Positions 28,400-37,713 are shown, counted from the first letter of the stretch. The stretch: 64,000 nucleotides of DNA from Thermomonas brevis (GCF_014395425.1 NZ_CP060711.1:1674001-1738000), one strand, 5' to 3'. Notes: generated by a model not told the origin, from the sequence alone. Translations and numbers: made by a program.

Positions 28400-29233
28400 A
28401 TGCGCCGCCTGCTTCCCGTCGCCTTCGCTTTGCTGCTCGCCGCCTGCGCCGCGCCCGCGGTCCGCCCCGACGCGGCGGCCTCGGACGTGCGCGACATCGA
28501 CGATCTGGCACTGGTCGCGCCCGCGCTGGCGGAGACCGGTCAGCGCACCCTGCTGGTGCTGGACATCGACGACACCCTGCTGACCTCGGCCGGGTTCTTC
28601 GGCAGCGACACCTGGTACGAGTGGCAGAAGACCCTGCCGGCCGGCGATCCGGGCAAGGTGCCCTGCCTGTTCGACGTGATCTCGCTGAACTACGAGACCG
28701 GCACCCAGCGCGCCACCCAGCCCGACGGCCCGGCGCTGATCAACGCGCTTCCGAACGACAAGCTGCTGCTGACCTCGCGCAATCCGCTGTCGCGCGGCGG
28801 CACCCTGCGCACCCTGCACGACGCCGGCTACGCGCTGCCGACGATGCTGGGCGGGCAGGCCGAGGGCCGCAGCTGGGACTTCCGCAAGGCGCCCGACGCC
28901 AAGCCCGTGCGCGTGCTCTACGACCAGGGCGTGTTCATGACCACCGGCCAGGACAAGGGCCTGGCGCTGCTCGACCTGCTGCGCCGCGCGAACCTGCACT
29001 ACCCGCGCGTGGTGCTGGTGGACGACGGCCAGAAGAACATCGACAACATGCGCGCGGCGCTGCGCGCGGCCGGCATCGACTACCTCGGCCTGCACTACAC
29101 CCGCGTCGACAAGACCATCGACCAGGCCGATGCCGACGCCGGCCGCGCCGGCTGGCAGGCCTGGCGGCAGCTGCTGGCCGGCGCCTACCCGCAGCGCCTG
29201 CAAGCCCTCGAAAGCGGGCATTGCGCTTATTGA
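28400..29233 (+). CDS. HAD-like (DUF2608) lipoprotein
   Basis: A 277-residue exported protein. The signal peptide ends in a lipobox (LLAAC), so the mature protein starts at the Cys near residue 16 and is membrane-anchored. The first HAD motif is VLDIDDTLLTS (nucleophile and acid/base Asp), the second is in LLLTSRNP, and motif four is VVLVDDGQKNIDNM. This is the DUF2608 family of HAD phosphatase-like proteins. A periplasmic acid phosphatase-like activity is likely but the substrate is unknown. Its 3' region carries the hairpin series ending at 29386. Confidence 0.85.
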   Translation: MRRLLPVAFALLLAACAAPAVRPDAAASDVRDIDDLALVAPALAETGQRTLLVLDIDDTLLTSAGFFGSDTWYEWQKTLPAGDPGKVPCLFDVISLNYETGTQRATQPDGPALINALPNDKLLLTSRNPLSRGGTLRTLHDAGYALPTMLGGQAEGRSWDFRKAPDAKPVRVLYDQGVFMTTGQDKGLALLDLLRRANLHYPRVVLVDDGQKNIDNMRAALRAAGIDYLGLHYTRVDKTIDQADADAGRAGWQAWRQLLAGAYPQRLQALESGHCAY

Positions 29234-29282
29234 GAATCAATCGGTTACGTTGACTTTCTTGCCTGTTGCATAAACTTCCGGG

Positions 29283-29386
29283 CGACGCTAACCTGCACGG
29301 CATCCGGCTGCGGCCGGAGCCATGCCACAACTGTCGTCCACCGGCTCAGCCGGATTTCGAGGAGGCCACGCGCCTCCTTTTTCTTT
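29283..29386 (+). ncRNA. Candidate small RNA or attenuated leader
   Basis: The 212-bp gap between two lipoprotein genes holds TTGACT (29250-29255) and TAAACT (29271-29276) 15 bases apart. Three successive hairpins follow: 29299-29326 (GGCAT/ATGCC outer and CCGGC/GCCGG inner stem), 29341-29353 (CCGGC/GCCGG) and an intrinsic terminator at 29361-29386. A ~104-base RNA is implied. It could equally be the 3' end of the upstream gene or an attenuator for the downstream one. Confidence 0.45.
29361..29386 (+). terminator. Intrinsic terminator
   Basis: The stem GGAGGC/GCCTCC with a five-base loop is followed directly by TTTTTCTTT. It is one of the few clear intrinsic terminators in the window. Confidence 0.8.
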
Positions 29387-29445
29387 GCCGCCCGCCCCGG
29401 CGCGGGCGGCTTGCACAAGCCGGCCTGCGCCACGACACTCCGCCG

Positions 29446-30363
29446 ATGCCCGCCGGGGACACGCCCGCCCGACTCCGCCGTTTTGCGCTGGCCCTGTGCC
29501 TGGCGCTGGCGGCGCTTTGGCTGCCGGCCTGCCAGCGCGGCGCCGGTCCCGGTCCGGCCCGGCCCGGCACCACGGAGGCCGCCGCGCTCCGTCCGGTCGA
29601 TGCCGTCTACCTGCTGCGCGACCGCCTGCTGGAACGCGACGGCGCCGGCTTCGCCCGGCTGGCGGTGCCGCCGGACCTGCACGCGGAACTGGAGACGGCG
29701 TGGACGCAGGGCCGCAGCCGCTGGCCGCTGGACGAGCTGCCGCTGGACGCGCACATCCCCGGCATGCTGGCCGCGCTGCAGGTGCCGCAGGCGGACAAGG
29801 CGCTGATGGCGACCTTCCGCAAACAGTTCGCCAACGCCGACCGCGACATCGACCAGGCGGTCCGCACCCTGATGGTGTTCGGCGGCGAATACGTGCAAAA
29901 CGACCCCGAGTACGACGCCGACGCCCGGGACCACATCGCCCAGGCGATCGCCGCGCTGGGCCGCTGGGCGCTGGCTGCGCCGCTGGCCGACCCGAAGCGC
30001 GCGCAGCGCTTCTTCGCCACCCTGTCCGCCGCCGCGGTGCGCAGCGGCATCGACGGCAAGGCCGGCAACGCCGCCTTCGCCGCGCTCGGCATGACCCAGA
30101 GCCTGAACCGGCTGTCGCCCTTCCTCGCCACCCTGCTGGCGCAGCTGCGCCAGCAGTACGGGCTGGACATCGACGCCGCCCTGCGCGGCCTGCGCGTCAC
30201 CCTGGAACGGCAGACCGGCGACGAGGCCACCCTGCGCGTGCAGTACGCGCTGGCCGGGCTGCCGGTGGATGCGCGGATGCCGGCGGTGCGCATCGACGGG
30301 CGCTGGTACCTGGCCGGCTACGTGCGGCGGGCGCGGCAGTCGCTGGACGGCGGGCCGCGCTGA
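29446..30363 (+). CDS. Predicted lipoprotein of unknown function
   Basis: A 305-residue protein. After the ATG at 29446 come basic residues, a hydrophobic core (FALALCLALAALWL) and a lipobox-like PACQRG, so export and lipidation are expected. The mature protein is helical and without Cys. It has repeated charged helices (DAVYLLRDRLLERDGAGFARLAV) and a C-terminal beta-like end (AVRIDGRWYLAGYVRRAR). I recognise no family with confidence; the ending resembles proteins measuring accumulation or wall-associated DUFs. An upstream in-frame extension crosses the terminator at 29361-29386 and is rejected. Confidence 0.7.
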   Translation: MPAGDTPARLRRFALALCLALAALWLPACQRGAGPGPARPGTTEAAALRPVDAVYLLRDRLLERDGAGFARLAVPPDLHAELETAWTQGRSRWPLDELPLDAHIPGMLAALQVPQADKALMATFRKQFANADRDIDQAVRTLMVFGGEYVQNDPEYDADARDHIAQAIAALGRWALAAPLADPKRAQRFFATLSAAAVRSGIDGKAGNAAFAALGMTQSLNRLSPFLATLLAQLRQQYGLDIDAALRGLRVTLERQTGDEATLRVQYALAGLPVDARMPAVRIDGRWYLAGYVRRARQSLDGGPR

Positions 30364-30433
30364 TCGGCGCCGAAAACCACGATTGGCGCGCAGAACCGGG
30401 GATTTCCGCCCAAGAACCGGCCGCGCCGGCCGA

Positions 30434-30439
30434 TACACT
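30434..30439 (+). promoter_or_regulatory. -10 box TACACT, GGDEF-EAL gene
   Basis: TACACT lies 48 bases before the ATG at 30488 in the 124-bp gap. The -35 region is poor. Confidence 0.35.
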
Positions 30440-30487
30440 GGGGACGCGCGGCCCCGCGGCCGGCCCGCATCGACACAGGACCAAGGC

Positions 30488-33451
30488 ATGAGCGAAAGGC
30501 AATCTCCGGACCGGGGCGGCGACGATCACGCGGAAGGCGGGTCCGGGTTCGCCACCGCCGGCCTGTCGATCCTCGCCGCCGCCGACATCCGCAAGGCCGC
30601 CGCCACCCTGCTGCAGGGCCTGCGCGACGGCGGCGTGCCGCCCGTCGCGGTGGCCTGGACCGACCACGGCGAGATCCTGTTCGAGCCGCCCGAAGCCGCC
30701 TCGCCCGCCCGCGTGCAGGCGGCCACCGACGCCTTCGCCGGCCGCGCGCCGGCCTCCGCGCAGGCGCTCGACACCCGCCTGCTGCCGCCCGGCGCCGAGG
30801 ACGCGGGCGCGGTCCTGCTGGCCCCGCCGGGCAGCCTGGCCGCGCTGGAGCCCGCGCAGGCGCGGCTGCTGGCGCTGGCCGGGCGGCGCCTGTCCGAGCT
30901 GTTCTCGATCCAGCGCCTGCAAACCTCGGTCAAGGACCTGGAACAGGCCGAGCAGCTGCAGCACGCGCTGTTCGCGATCGCCGACATGGCCGCCTCCGAC
31001 CGCGACATGCAGAGCCTGCTGCGCGGCCTGCACCAGATCATCGGCCGGCTGATGTACGCCGAGAACTTCTACATCGCGCTGTACGACCGCCAGCAGGAGA
31101 CCATCCGCTTCATCTATTTCGCCGACGAGATGGACGGCCGGATGTACGACCCCGAGGTGGACATCCCGACCTCGCAGATGGGCAACAGCATCACCCTCGG
31201 CCTGATCCGCCACGGCCGCCCGGTGCGCGGCGCCTCGGCGCAGATCACCGAGATGCTGGGGCTGGCGGAGGACGGCGCGTTCGGCACGCCGTCGATCGAC
31301 TTCATGGGCGTGCCGATGCGCCGCGACGGGCAGATCGTCGGCGCGCTGGTGGTGCAGAGCTATCGCGAGGGCATGGGCTACACCCAGTCCGACTGCGCGG
31401 TGCTGGGCTTCGTGGCCGAGCACGTGCTCAACGCGGTCGAGCGCAAGCGCGGCCAGGAGGCGCTGGAGCAGCGCGTGGCCGACCGCACCCGCGAGCTGGC
31501 GGAAGCCAACGCGCAACTGCAGGCGCAGATCGCCGAGCGCGAGCGCGCCGCCCACCTGCAGGCCACCCTGTACCGGATCGCCGCGCTGGCCAACAACCAG
31601 GAAAGCGACGAGGACTTCTACCGCAGCATCCACCAGGCGGTCGGCGAGCTGATCGACGCCGAGAGCTTCTACATCGCGCTGGTCTCGGACGACGGCGCCA
31701 CCCTGCGCTTCCCGTATTCGGTCGACGCCGCCGGCGAACAGCGCGAGGCGCGGCCGATGAGCCAGGGCCTGAGCGAATACATGCTCCGCCACGGCAAGAC
31801 CCTGCTGATCGACACCGCCGGCGTGCGCGGGCTGGTCGATGCCGGCGAGATCGACCGGCAGCACCACAACACCCGCACCTCGGCGGTGTGCTGGCTGGGT
31901 GCGCCGCTGCTCGGCCCGGACGGCGTCATCGGGCTGGTGGTGGTGCAGAGCTACCGGCCCGACCTGATCTACAGCGCGCAGGACGCCGAGCTGCTGACCT
32001 TCGTCGCCCACCAGATCGCCAGCAGCGTGCAGCGCCGCCAGCACGCCGAGGCGCTGCGCAACCTCAACGCCGAGCTCGAACAGCGCGTGCAGGTGCGCAC
32101 CCGCGAGCTGCGCCGGGAAATCTCGGTGCGCGAGCAGGTCGAAGCCCAGCTCAAGCACCAGGTGATGCACGACCCGCTCACCGGCCTGCCCAACCGCCTG
32201 TACCTGCGCGACCGGCTGGAGCGCGCGCTGTCCAGCCAGCAGCGCAACCCGCAGCACGGCTTCGCCCTGCTGTACCTCGACGTGGACCGCTTCAAGCTGT
32301 TCAACGACAGCCTCGGCCACCTCGCCGGCGACGCGGTGCTGCGCGAGGTCTCGCGCCGCCTGCTGGAATGCGTGCGCGGCCCCGACATCGTCTCGCGCCT
32401 GTCCGGCGACGAGTTCGCGATCCTGCTGGAGGAAGGCCAGCAGCCGGCCACCGCCTGCAAGATCGCGCAGCGCATCCAGGCGCGGATGCAGGAGCCGATC
32501 CACGTCGGCGAGCGCGAGCTGCAGGCCTCGGTCAGCATCGGCATCGCGATCAGCCACCCGCGCTACCTGACCATCGACGAGATGCTGCACGACGCCGACG
32601 TGGCCCTGTACCGCGCCAAGGCGACCGGCCGGCAGCGCTTCGTACTGTTCGACGAAACCCAGCAGAAGGCCGCGATGAACGTGCTGGAGCTGGAGCTGGA
32701 ACTGCGCAACGCGCTGCACGCCGGCGAGTTCCGCCCGTACTTCCAGCCGATCGTGCGCCTGGACGACGGCGCCGCCGTCGGCTACGAGGCGCTGATCCGC
32801 TGGCAGCATCCGACGCGCGGCGTGCTCGGCCCGGGCGAGTTCCTGCCGGTGGCCGAGGAAAGCGGGATGATCGAGGCGATCGACTGGCACATGTACCGGC
32901 TGGCCTGCACCGCCGGCGCGGCGCTGGTGGCCGGCGGCGGCTACGTGAGCATCAACATCTCGCCGCGGCACTTCCAGTACGAGGACTTCGACCAGCGCCT
33001 GCTGGAGCTGCTGCGCGACACCGGGCTGGCGCCGGCGCAGCTGCGCATCGAGGTCACCGAAAGCACCCTGCTGGGCGACCCGGAGGCGGCGGCGCGGATC
33101 CTGCAGCGGCTGCAGGACGCCGGCGTCGGCACCGCGCTGGACGACTTCGGCACCGGCTATTCCTCGCTCAGCTACGTGCACCGCTTCCCGCTGCGGACGA
33201 TCAAGATCGACCGCTCGTTCATCCGCGACCTCGGCCAGGAGGGCGCGCGCCGCAGCTCGGCGATCATCGAGGCGGTGCAGAGCCTGGCCCGCTCGCTGAG
33301 CCTGAACGTGGTGGCCGAGGGCGTGGAGACCGAATGCCAGCGCCAGGCCCTGCTGGCGGTGGGCTGCCCGCACGCGCAGGGCTTCCTGTTCGGCCGGCCG
33401 GAACCCGCCTCGCACTGGCTGGAGAGGCCGGTGGCGGCCGGAAATCCGTGA
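30488..33451 (+). CDS. GAF-GAF-GGDEF-EAL cyclic-di-GMP signalling protein
   Basis: A 987-residue cytoplasmic protein with no membrane segment. Layout: N-terminal region (1-160); GAF1 (~165-315) and a coiled coil; GAF2 (~360-515) and a second coiled coil; GGDEF (~560-720); EAL (~735-975). The two GAF-plus-coil units are clear duplicates (ENFYIALYD/ESFYIALVS, ALVVQSYRE/LVVVQSYRP). The cyclase signature is SGDEF at 639-643, not GGDEF. The EAL domain keeps EAL (767-769), NIS, EVTES, DDFGTGYSS, KIDRSF and EGVET, so phosphodiesterase activity is likely. Diguanylate cyclase activity is uncertain. AGGA precedes the ATG. The ligand of the GAF domains is unknown. Confidence 0.93.
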   Translation: MSERQSPDRGGDDHAEGGSGFATAGLSILAAADIRKAAATLLQGLRDGGVPPVAVAWTDHGEILFEPPEAASPARVQAATDAFAGRAPASAQALDTRLLPPGAEDAGAVLLAPPGSLAALEPAQARLLALAGRRLSELFSIQRLQTSVKDLEQAEQLQHALFAIADMAASDRDMQSLLRGLHQIIGRLMYAENFYIALYDRQQETIRFIYFADEMDGRMYDPEVDIPTSQMGNSITLGLIRHGRPVRGASAQITEMLGLAEDGAFGTPSIDFMGVPMRRDGQIVGALVVQSYREGMGYTQSDCAVLGFVAEHVLNAVERKRGQEALEQRVADRTRELAEANAQLQAQIAERERAAHLQATLYRIAALANNQESDEDFYRSIHQAVGELIDAESFYIALVSDDGATLRFPYSVDAAGEQREARPMSQGLSEYMLRHGKTLLIDTAGVRGLVDAGEIDRQHHNTRTSAVCWLGAPLLGPDGVIGLVVVQSYRPDLIYSAQDAELLTFVAHQIASSVQRRQHAEALRNLNAELEQRVQVRTRELRREISVREQVEAQLKHQVMHDPLTGLPNRLYLRDRLERALSSQQRNPQHGFALLYLDVDRFKLFNDSLGHLAGDAVLREVSRRLLECVRGPDIVSRLSGDEFAILLEEGQQPATACKIAQRIQARMQEPIHVGERELQASVSIGIAISHPRYLTIDEMLHDADVALYRAKATGRQRFVLFDETQQKAAMNVLELELELRNALHAGEFRPYFQPIVRLDDGAAVGYEALIRWQHPTRGVLGPGEFLPVAEESGMIEAIDWHMYRLACTAGAALVAGGGYVSINISPRHFQYEDFDQRLLELLRDTGLAPAQLRIEVTESTLLGDPEAAARILQRLQDAGVGTALDDFGTGYSSLSYVHRFPLRTIKIDRSFIRDLGQEGARRSSAIIEAVQSLARSLSLNVVAEGVETECQRQALLAVGCPHAQGFLFGRPEPASHWLERPVAAGNP

Positions 33452-33516
33452 CGCGATTCACATAAACGCGCCAGCCAGCGCCGGGGCGGCTTTGCCTGCC
33501 CCCGACGGGCCTCGTC

Positions 33517-33522
33517 CATAAT
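33517..33522 (+). promoter_or_regulatory. -10 box CATAAT, plsB (leaderless type)
   Basis: CATAAT, seven bases, then the ATG at 33530. The box overlaps the earlier in-frame ATG at 33521, which argues against that start. Confidence 0.4.
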
Positions 33523-33529
33523 GGCGGCG

Positions 33530-36262
33530 ATGCCAGATCGCCAGACTCCCGCCCAGGCCGGCCTGTTCGACGCGCCGACGCCTTCCGCCGCCCCCTCCGG
33601 CACCGCCGCCGATGCCGGGCAGGCGCCCGCGCAGGCCGAGGCGCCGCCGCTGCCGCTGCCCGGCTTCCTCGCCGCGGATGCCGCCGCCGACGCGCCCGCC
33701 CCCCCGCCGCCGCGCGCGGGCAAGGTGCGCGTGCCGCTGTGGGCGCGCCTGCTCGGCCGGCCGCTGCATCCCTGGCTGAAGCTGGACATCGAAACAGATC
33801 CGCAGATCGCCGGCGACCCGCGCCCGGTCTGCTACGTGCTGGAAGACTACGGCCTGTCCAACGCGCTGATCCTGCAGCGCGCCTGCCGCGAGGCGGGCCT
33901 GCCGCCCCCGCTGCAGCCCATCGCCGGCGACCCGCTGGGCCGCAAGCGCGCCTACGTGGCGCTGTCGCGCCGCCACGCCAACGCGCTGGGCCTGCTGCCG
34001 GGCGCCGAGCACAAGACCCATTCCGGCTCGCTGGCACGGCTGCTGCAGGCGCACCGCGACGACCCGTCGCTGGATGTGCAGCTGGTCCCGGTGTCGATCT
34101 TCGTCGGCCAGGCGCCCAAGCGCAGCAGCGGCTGGTTCAGCGTGCTGTTCTCGGAGAACTGGACGCTGGTGGGCCGCTTCCGCCGGCTGCTGGCGATCCT
34201 GCTCAACGGCCGCGACACGCTCGTCCAGTTCGCAATCCCCATTCCGCTGCGCGACATCGTCGCCGAGGGGCTGGAGCCCGAGCGCACCGTGCGCAAGCTC
34301 TCGCGCGTGCTGCGCACCCACTTCCGCCGCGTGCGCGAGGTGGTGATCGGACCCGACCTGTCGACCCGCCGCATGCTCGCCGACCAGGTGCTGTCCGCGC
34401 CGCTGGTCAAGGACGCCATCGCCGACCAGGCCCGGCGCGACAACAGCAAGCCCGGGGAAGCGTGGAAGAAGGCCAACGCCTACTTCTGGGAAATCGCCGC
34501 CGACTACTCGAACACGGTGGTGCGCTCGCTGAGCTTCCTGCTGACCTCGGTGTGGAACCGCATCTACCGCGGCGTGCTGGTGCACCACCTCGACCAGTTC
34601 AAGCAGGAGGCGCCGGGCCACGAAGTGGTCTACGTGCCCAGCCACCGCAGCCACATGGACTACCTGCTGCTGAGCTACCTGCTCTACAGCCACGGCATCG
34701 TCGCCCCGCACATCTTCGCCGGCATCAACCTCAACCTGCCGGTGGTCGGCACCGTGCTGCGCAAGGGCGGCGCGTTCTTCGCCCGCCGCAGCTTCAAGGG
34801 CAACGCGCTGTATTCGGCGGTGTTCCGCGAATACATGGCGCAGCTCGTCGCCGGCGGCTATTCCATCGAATACTTCATCGAGGGCGGGCGCTCGCGCACC
34901 GGCCGGCTGCTGCAGCCCAAGGGCGGCTCGCTGGCGATGACCGTGCGCGCCTACCTGCGCCAGCCCACGCGGCCGGTGCTGTTCCAGCCGGTCTACATCG
35001 GCTACGAGAAGCTGATGGAGGGCCGCAGCTACCTCGACGAGCTGTCCGGCAAGCCGAAGGAGAAGGAATCCATCTGGCAGCTGCTGACCGGCATCCCCAA
35101 GGTGCTGCGCAGCAACTACGGCCAGGTGGTGGTGAACTTCGGCGAGCGCATCCGGCTCGACCAGATCCTGGCCGAGCACGCGCCGGACTGGGACGGCAAG
35201 GCAGTGCCGGACGACGAGAAGCCCGCGTGGTTCGCGCGCGCCGTCGACGCGCTGGCGCTGAAGATCCAGACCAACGTCAACCGCGCCGCCGACGTCAATC
35301 CGATCAACCTGCTGGCGCTGGCGCTGCTGTCCACGCCCAAGCACGCGATGGGCGAAAGCGACCTGCGCGCGCAGATCGCGCTGTCCAAGACCCTGCTGGC
35401 GGAAGTGCCGTACTCCGACTGGGTGACGGTGACTCCGCACACGCCGGAGCAGATCATCGCCCACGGCGAGGAGATCGGCCTGATCGCCCGCACCCGCCAC
35501 CCGCTGGGCGACGTGCTCGGCGTTGACGGCGACGCTGCGGTGCTGCTGAGCTACTTCCGCAACAACGTGCTGCACCTGTTCACCGCGTCCTCGTGGATCG
35601 CGGTCTGCTTCCAGAACAACCGCCGCATGGGCCGCCGCCAGCTCCAGCAGATCGGCCGCACCCTGTATCCGTTCCTGCAGGCCGAGCTGTTCCTGCCCTG
35701 GGACGAGGACACCTTCGCCAGCCGCATCGACCGCACCATCGAGGTGTTCATCCGCGAGGGCCTGCTGGAGCAGGTCAGCGACGAGGACGGCGGCATCCTC
35801 CAGCGCAACGCCGGCCAGAGCGACGAGGTGTTCCGCCTGCGCGCGCTCGGCCACACCTTGCAGCAGGCGTTCGAGCGCTACTACATCGCCATCGCGGTGC
35901 TGGTGAAGAACGGCTCCGGCGTGCTCGGTGCGGGCGAGCTGGAAAGCCTGTGCCAGCTCACCGCGCAGCGGCTGTCGCTGCTGTACGCCCCGGCCGCGCC
36001 GGAGTTCTTCGACAAGACCCTGTTCCGCGGCTTCATCCAGAAGCTGCGCGAGCTCAAGCTGGTCTGGCCGGACGAGAACAGCAAGCTGACCTTCGACGAC
36101 CGCCTCAAGGCATGGGCGAAGGACGCGCGCGTGGTGCTCGGCCGCGAGCTGCGCCACACCATCGAGAAGATCAGCCCGGACACCGGTCGCACCACCGGCG
36201 AGCGGCCGGCGCTGCCGGACGAGGCCGCACCGCCGGCGGACGGCGACAGCACTCCGGGTTAA
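33530..36262 (+). CDS. plsB: Glycerol-3-phosphate 1-O-acyltransferase
   Basis: A 910-residue inner-membrane-associated enzyme that acylates sn-glycerol-3-phosphate, the first step of phospholipid synthesis. Acyltransferase blocks: SHRSHMDYLLL (HX4D), GAFFARRSFKGN, EYFIEGGRSRTGR and RPVLFQPVYIGYEK. It is about 100 residues longer than E. coli PlsB, the excess being a Pro/Ala-rich N-terminal stretch of ~60 residues and an Ala/Pro-rich tail. cfa follows after 47 bp, so a membrane-lipid operon is plausible. Confidence 0.95.
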   Translation: MPDRQTPAQAGLFDAPTPSAAPSGTAADAGQAPAQAEAPPLPLPGFLAADAAADAPAPPPPRAGKVRVPLWARLLGRPLHPWLKLDIETDPQIAGDPRPVCYVLEDYGLSNALILQRACREAGLPPPLQPIAGDPLGRKRAYVALSRRHANALGLLPGAEHKTHSGSLARLLQAHRDDPSLDVQLVPVSIFVGQAPKRSSGWFSVLFSENWTLVGRFRRLLAILLNGRDTLVQFAIPIPLRDIVAEGLEPERTVRKLSRVLRTHFRRVREVVIGPDLSTRRMLADQVLSAPLVKDAIADQARRDNSKPGEAWKKANAYFWEIAADYSNTVVRSLSFLLTSVWNRIYRGVLVHHLDQFKQEAPGHEVVYVPSHRSHMDYLLLSYLLYSHGIVAPHIFAGINLNLPVVGTVLRKGGAFFARRSFKGNALYSAVFREYMAQLVAGGYSIEYFIEGGRSRTGRLLQPKGGSLAMTVRAYLRQPTRPVLFQPVYIGYEKLMEGRSYLDELSGKPKEKESIWQLLTGIPKVLRSNYGQVVVNFGERIRLDQILAEHAPDWDGKAVPDDEKPAWFARAVDALALKIQTNVNRAADVNPINLLALALLSTPKHAMGESDLRAQIALSKTLLAEVPYSDWVTVTPHTPEQIIAHGEEIGLIARTRHPLGDVLGVDGDAAVLLSYFRNNVLHLFTASSWIAVCFQNNRRMGRRQLQQIGRTLYPFLQAELFLPWDEDTFASRIDRTIEVFIREGLLEQVSDEDGGILQRNAGQSDEVFRLRALGHTLQQAFERYYIAIAVLVKNGSGVLGAGELESLCQLTAQRLSLLYAPAAPEFFDKTLFRGFIQKLRELKLVWPDENSKLTFDDRLKAWAKDARVVLGRELRHTIEKISPDTGRTTGERPALPDEAAPPADGDSTPG

Positions 36263-36309
36263 CGCCGCCGGCGGAATACTCGCGGCAGGGTTCCGGGAGA
36301 CCTGCCGCC

Positions 36310-37476
36310 ATGAGCGCACCCGCCGGCCACGACGACGCCGTCCTCGACACCGCCCCGCGCCAGTGGGTGGCCGGCCTGCTCGGCCGCGCCGACATCCGCG
36401 TCAACGGCGACCGCCCCTGGGACATGCGGCTGCACGATCCGGCCGCGCTCGACCGCGCGCTGGCCGAAGGCAACCTCGGCCTCGGCGAGGCCTACATGGC
36501 CGGCGCCTGGGACTGCGAGCGGCTGGACGTCTTCTTCGAGCACCTGCTGCGCGCGCACCTCGACCGCGAGGTGCAGCCGGCCCAGCTGGCCTGGCACGCG
36601 CTGCAGGTGAAGCTGTTCAACCGCCAGAACCGCCGCCGCGCCTGGCAGGTGGGCAAGGCGCACTACGACCTCGGCAACGATTTCTACGCGGCGATGCTGG
36701 GGCCGCGCATGGCCTATTCCTGCGGGTACTGGCAGGGCGGTGCGGCCGATCTCGCGCAGGCGCAGGAGGCCAAGCTCGACCTGGTCTGCCGCAAGCTGGG
36801 GCTGCAGCCGGGCATGCGCGTGCTGGACATCGGCTGCGGCTGGGGCAGCTTCATGGGCCATGCCGCGGAGCGCTACGGCGTGCGCTGCATCGGCGTCACC
36901 GTGTCGGAGGAACAGGCGGCCTACGCGCAGCAGCGCTACGCCGGCCTGCCGCTGGAGTTCCGCCTGCAGGACTACCGCCAGCTCGACGCCGACGCCCTCG
37001 GCGGGCCGGTGGACCGGATCGCCAGCATCGGCATGTTCGAGCACGTCGGCCGGCGCAACCATCGCCGCTTCATGGAAGTGGCCCACCGCTGCCTGCGCGA
37101 CGACGGCCTGGTCCTGCTGCACACCATCGGCAAGAACCGCCGCAAGTCGGTGCCGGACCGCTGGATCGACCGCCACATCTTCCCCAACGGCGACCTGCCC
37201 TCGATCGGCCAGATCGGCGACGCGCTGGACGGCCTGTTCGTCTGCGAGGACCTGCACAACTTCGGCGCCGACTACGACCCGACGCTGATGGCCTGGCACG
37301 CCAGTTTCGAGGCCGCCTGGCCGCGCTTCGCCGGCGCGCTGGGCGAAACCTTCCGGCGCAAGTGGCGCTACTACCTGCTCAGCTGCGCCGGCGCCTTCCG
37401 CGCGCGCGAGCTGCAATTGTGGCAATGGCTGCTGTCGAAGGACGGCGTGCCGGGCGGCTGGCGGCGGCCGGCCTGA
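36310..37476 (+). CDS. cfa: Cyclopropane-fatty-acyl-phospholipid synthase
   Basis: A 388-residue SAM-dependent enzyme that converts unsaturated acyl chains in membrane phospholipids to cyclopropane forms. An N-terminal lipid-binding region (WDMRLHDPAALDRALAEGNLGLGEAYM) is followed by HYDLGNDFY, the SAM site VLDIGCGWGSF, and ASIGMFEHVG with the bicarbonate/catalytic residues. The end HFGADYDPTLMAWHASFE... region is typical (HNFGADYDPTLMAWH here). Length matches E. coli Cfa. Just after plsB, it probably adjusts the membrane that PlsB supplies. An open frame extends upstream into plsB without meaning. Confidence 0.95.
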   Translation: MSAPAGHDDAVLDTAPRQWVAGLLGRADIRVNGDRPWDMRLHDPAALDRALAEGNLGLGEAYMAGAWDCERLDVFFEHLLRAHLDREVQPAQLAWHALQVKLFNRQNRRRAWQVGKAHYDLGNDFYAAMLGPRMAYSCGYWQGGAADLAQAQEAKLDLVCRKLGLQPGMRVLDIGCGWGSFMGHAAERYGVRCIGVTVSEEQAAYAQQRYAGLPLEFRLQDYRQLDADALGGPVDRIASIGMFEHVGRRNHRRFMEVAHRCLRDDGLVLLHTIGKNRRKSVPDRWIDRHIFPNGDLPSIGQIGDALDGLFVCEDLHNFGADYDPTLMAWHASFEAAWPRFAGALGETFRRKWRYYLLSCAGAFRARELQLWQWLLSKDGVPGGWRRPA

Positions 37477-37488
37477 ACGGGCGGGTCG

Positions 37489-37707
37489 TCAGGCCGGTTC
37501 GTCCGGGATCAGCGCGTTCTCCAGCCAGGAAATCTGATCCTTCAGCTGCAGCTTGCGCTTCTTCATCCGCTTGATCGCCAGCTCGTCGTTGGCGATGTCG
37601 ACCTGCAGGCGCTCGATCGCCAGGTCCAGGTCGCGGTGCTCCTGGCGCAGTTCCACCACGCGCCGCGCCATGCGCGAAAGTTCGGCCGGATCGGAGGGCT
37701 GGTTCAT
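37489..37707 (-). CDS. YdcH-family small coiled-coil protein (DUF465)
   Basis: A 72-residue acidic/basic helical protein: MNQPSDPAELSRMARRVVEL, then a long heptad-rich helix RQEHRDLDLAIERLQVDIANDE and the DUF465 core LAIKRMKKRKLQLKDQISWLE. The family is widespread and of unknown function. TATGCT lies six bases before the ATG. It is divergent from ttcA across 60 bp. The minus-strand frame stays open for over 2 kb upstream, but that part is antisense to ttcA and rdgC. Confidence 0.85.
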   Translation of the reverse strand: MNQPSDPAELSRMARRVVELRQEHRDLDLAIERLQVDIANDELAIKRMKKRKLQLKDQISWLENALIPDEPA

Positions 37708-37713
37708 GCGCCG

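Noticed and set aside
25612..28497. Long frame antisense to rep running into tdk
   Set aside because: tdk and rep are both certain by motif; the frame is a composition artefact.
29266..29445. N-terminal extension of the second lipoprotein to 29266
   Set aside because: It would begin at TTG, translate through the intrinsic terminator, and bury the signal peptide 60 residues inside.
30197..33415. Long open frame antisense to the GGDEF-EAL gene
   Set aside because: Mirror of codon bias; the plus-strand protein has all expected motifs.
33458..36319. Long open frame antisense to plsB
   Set aside because: No recognisable motif; PlsB motifs are on the plus strand.
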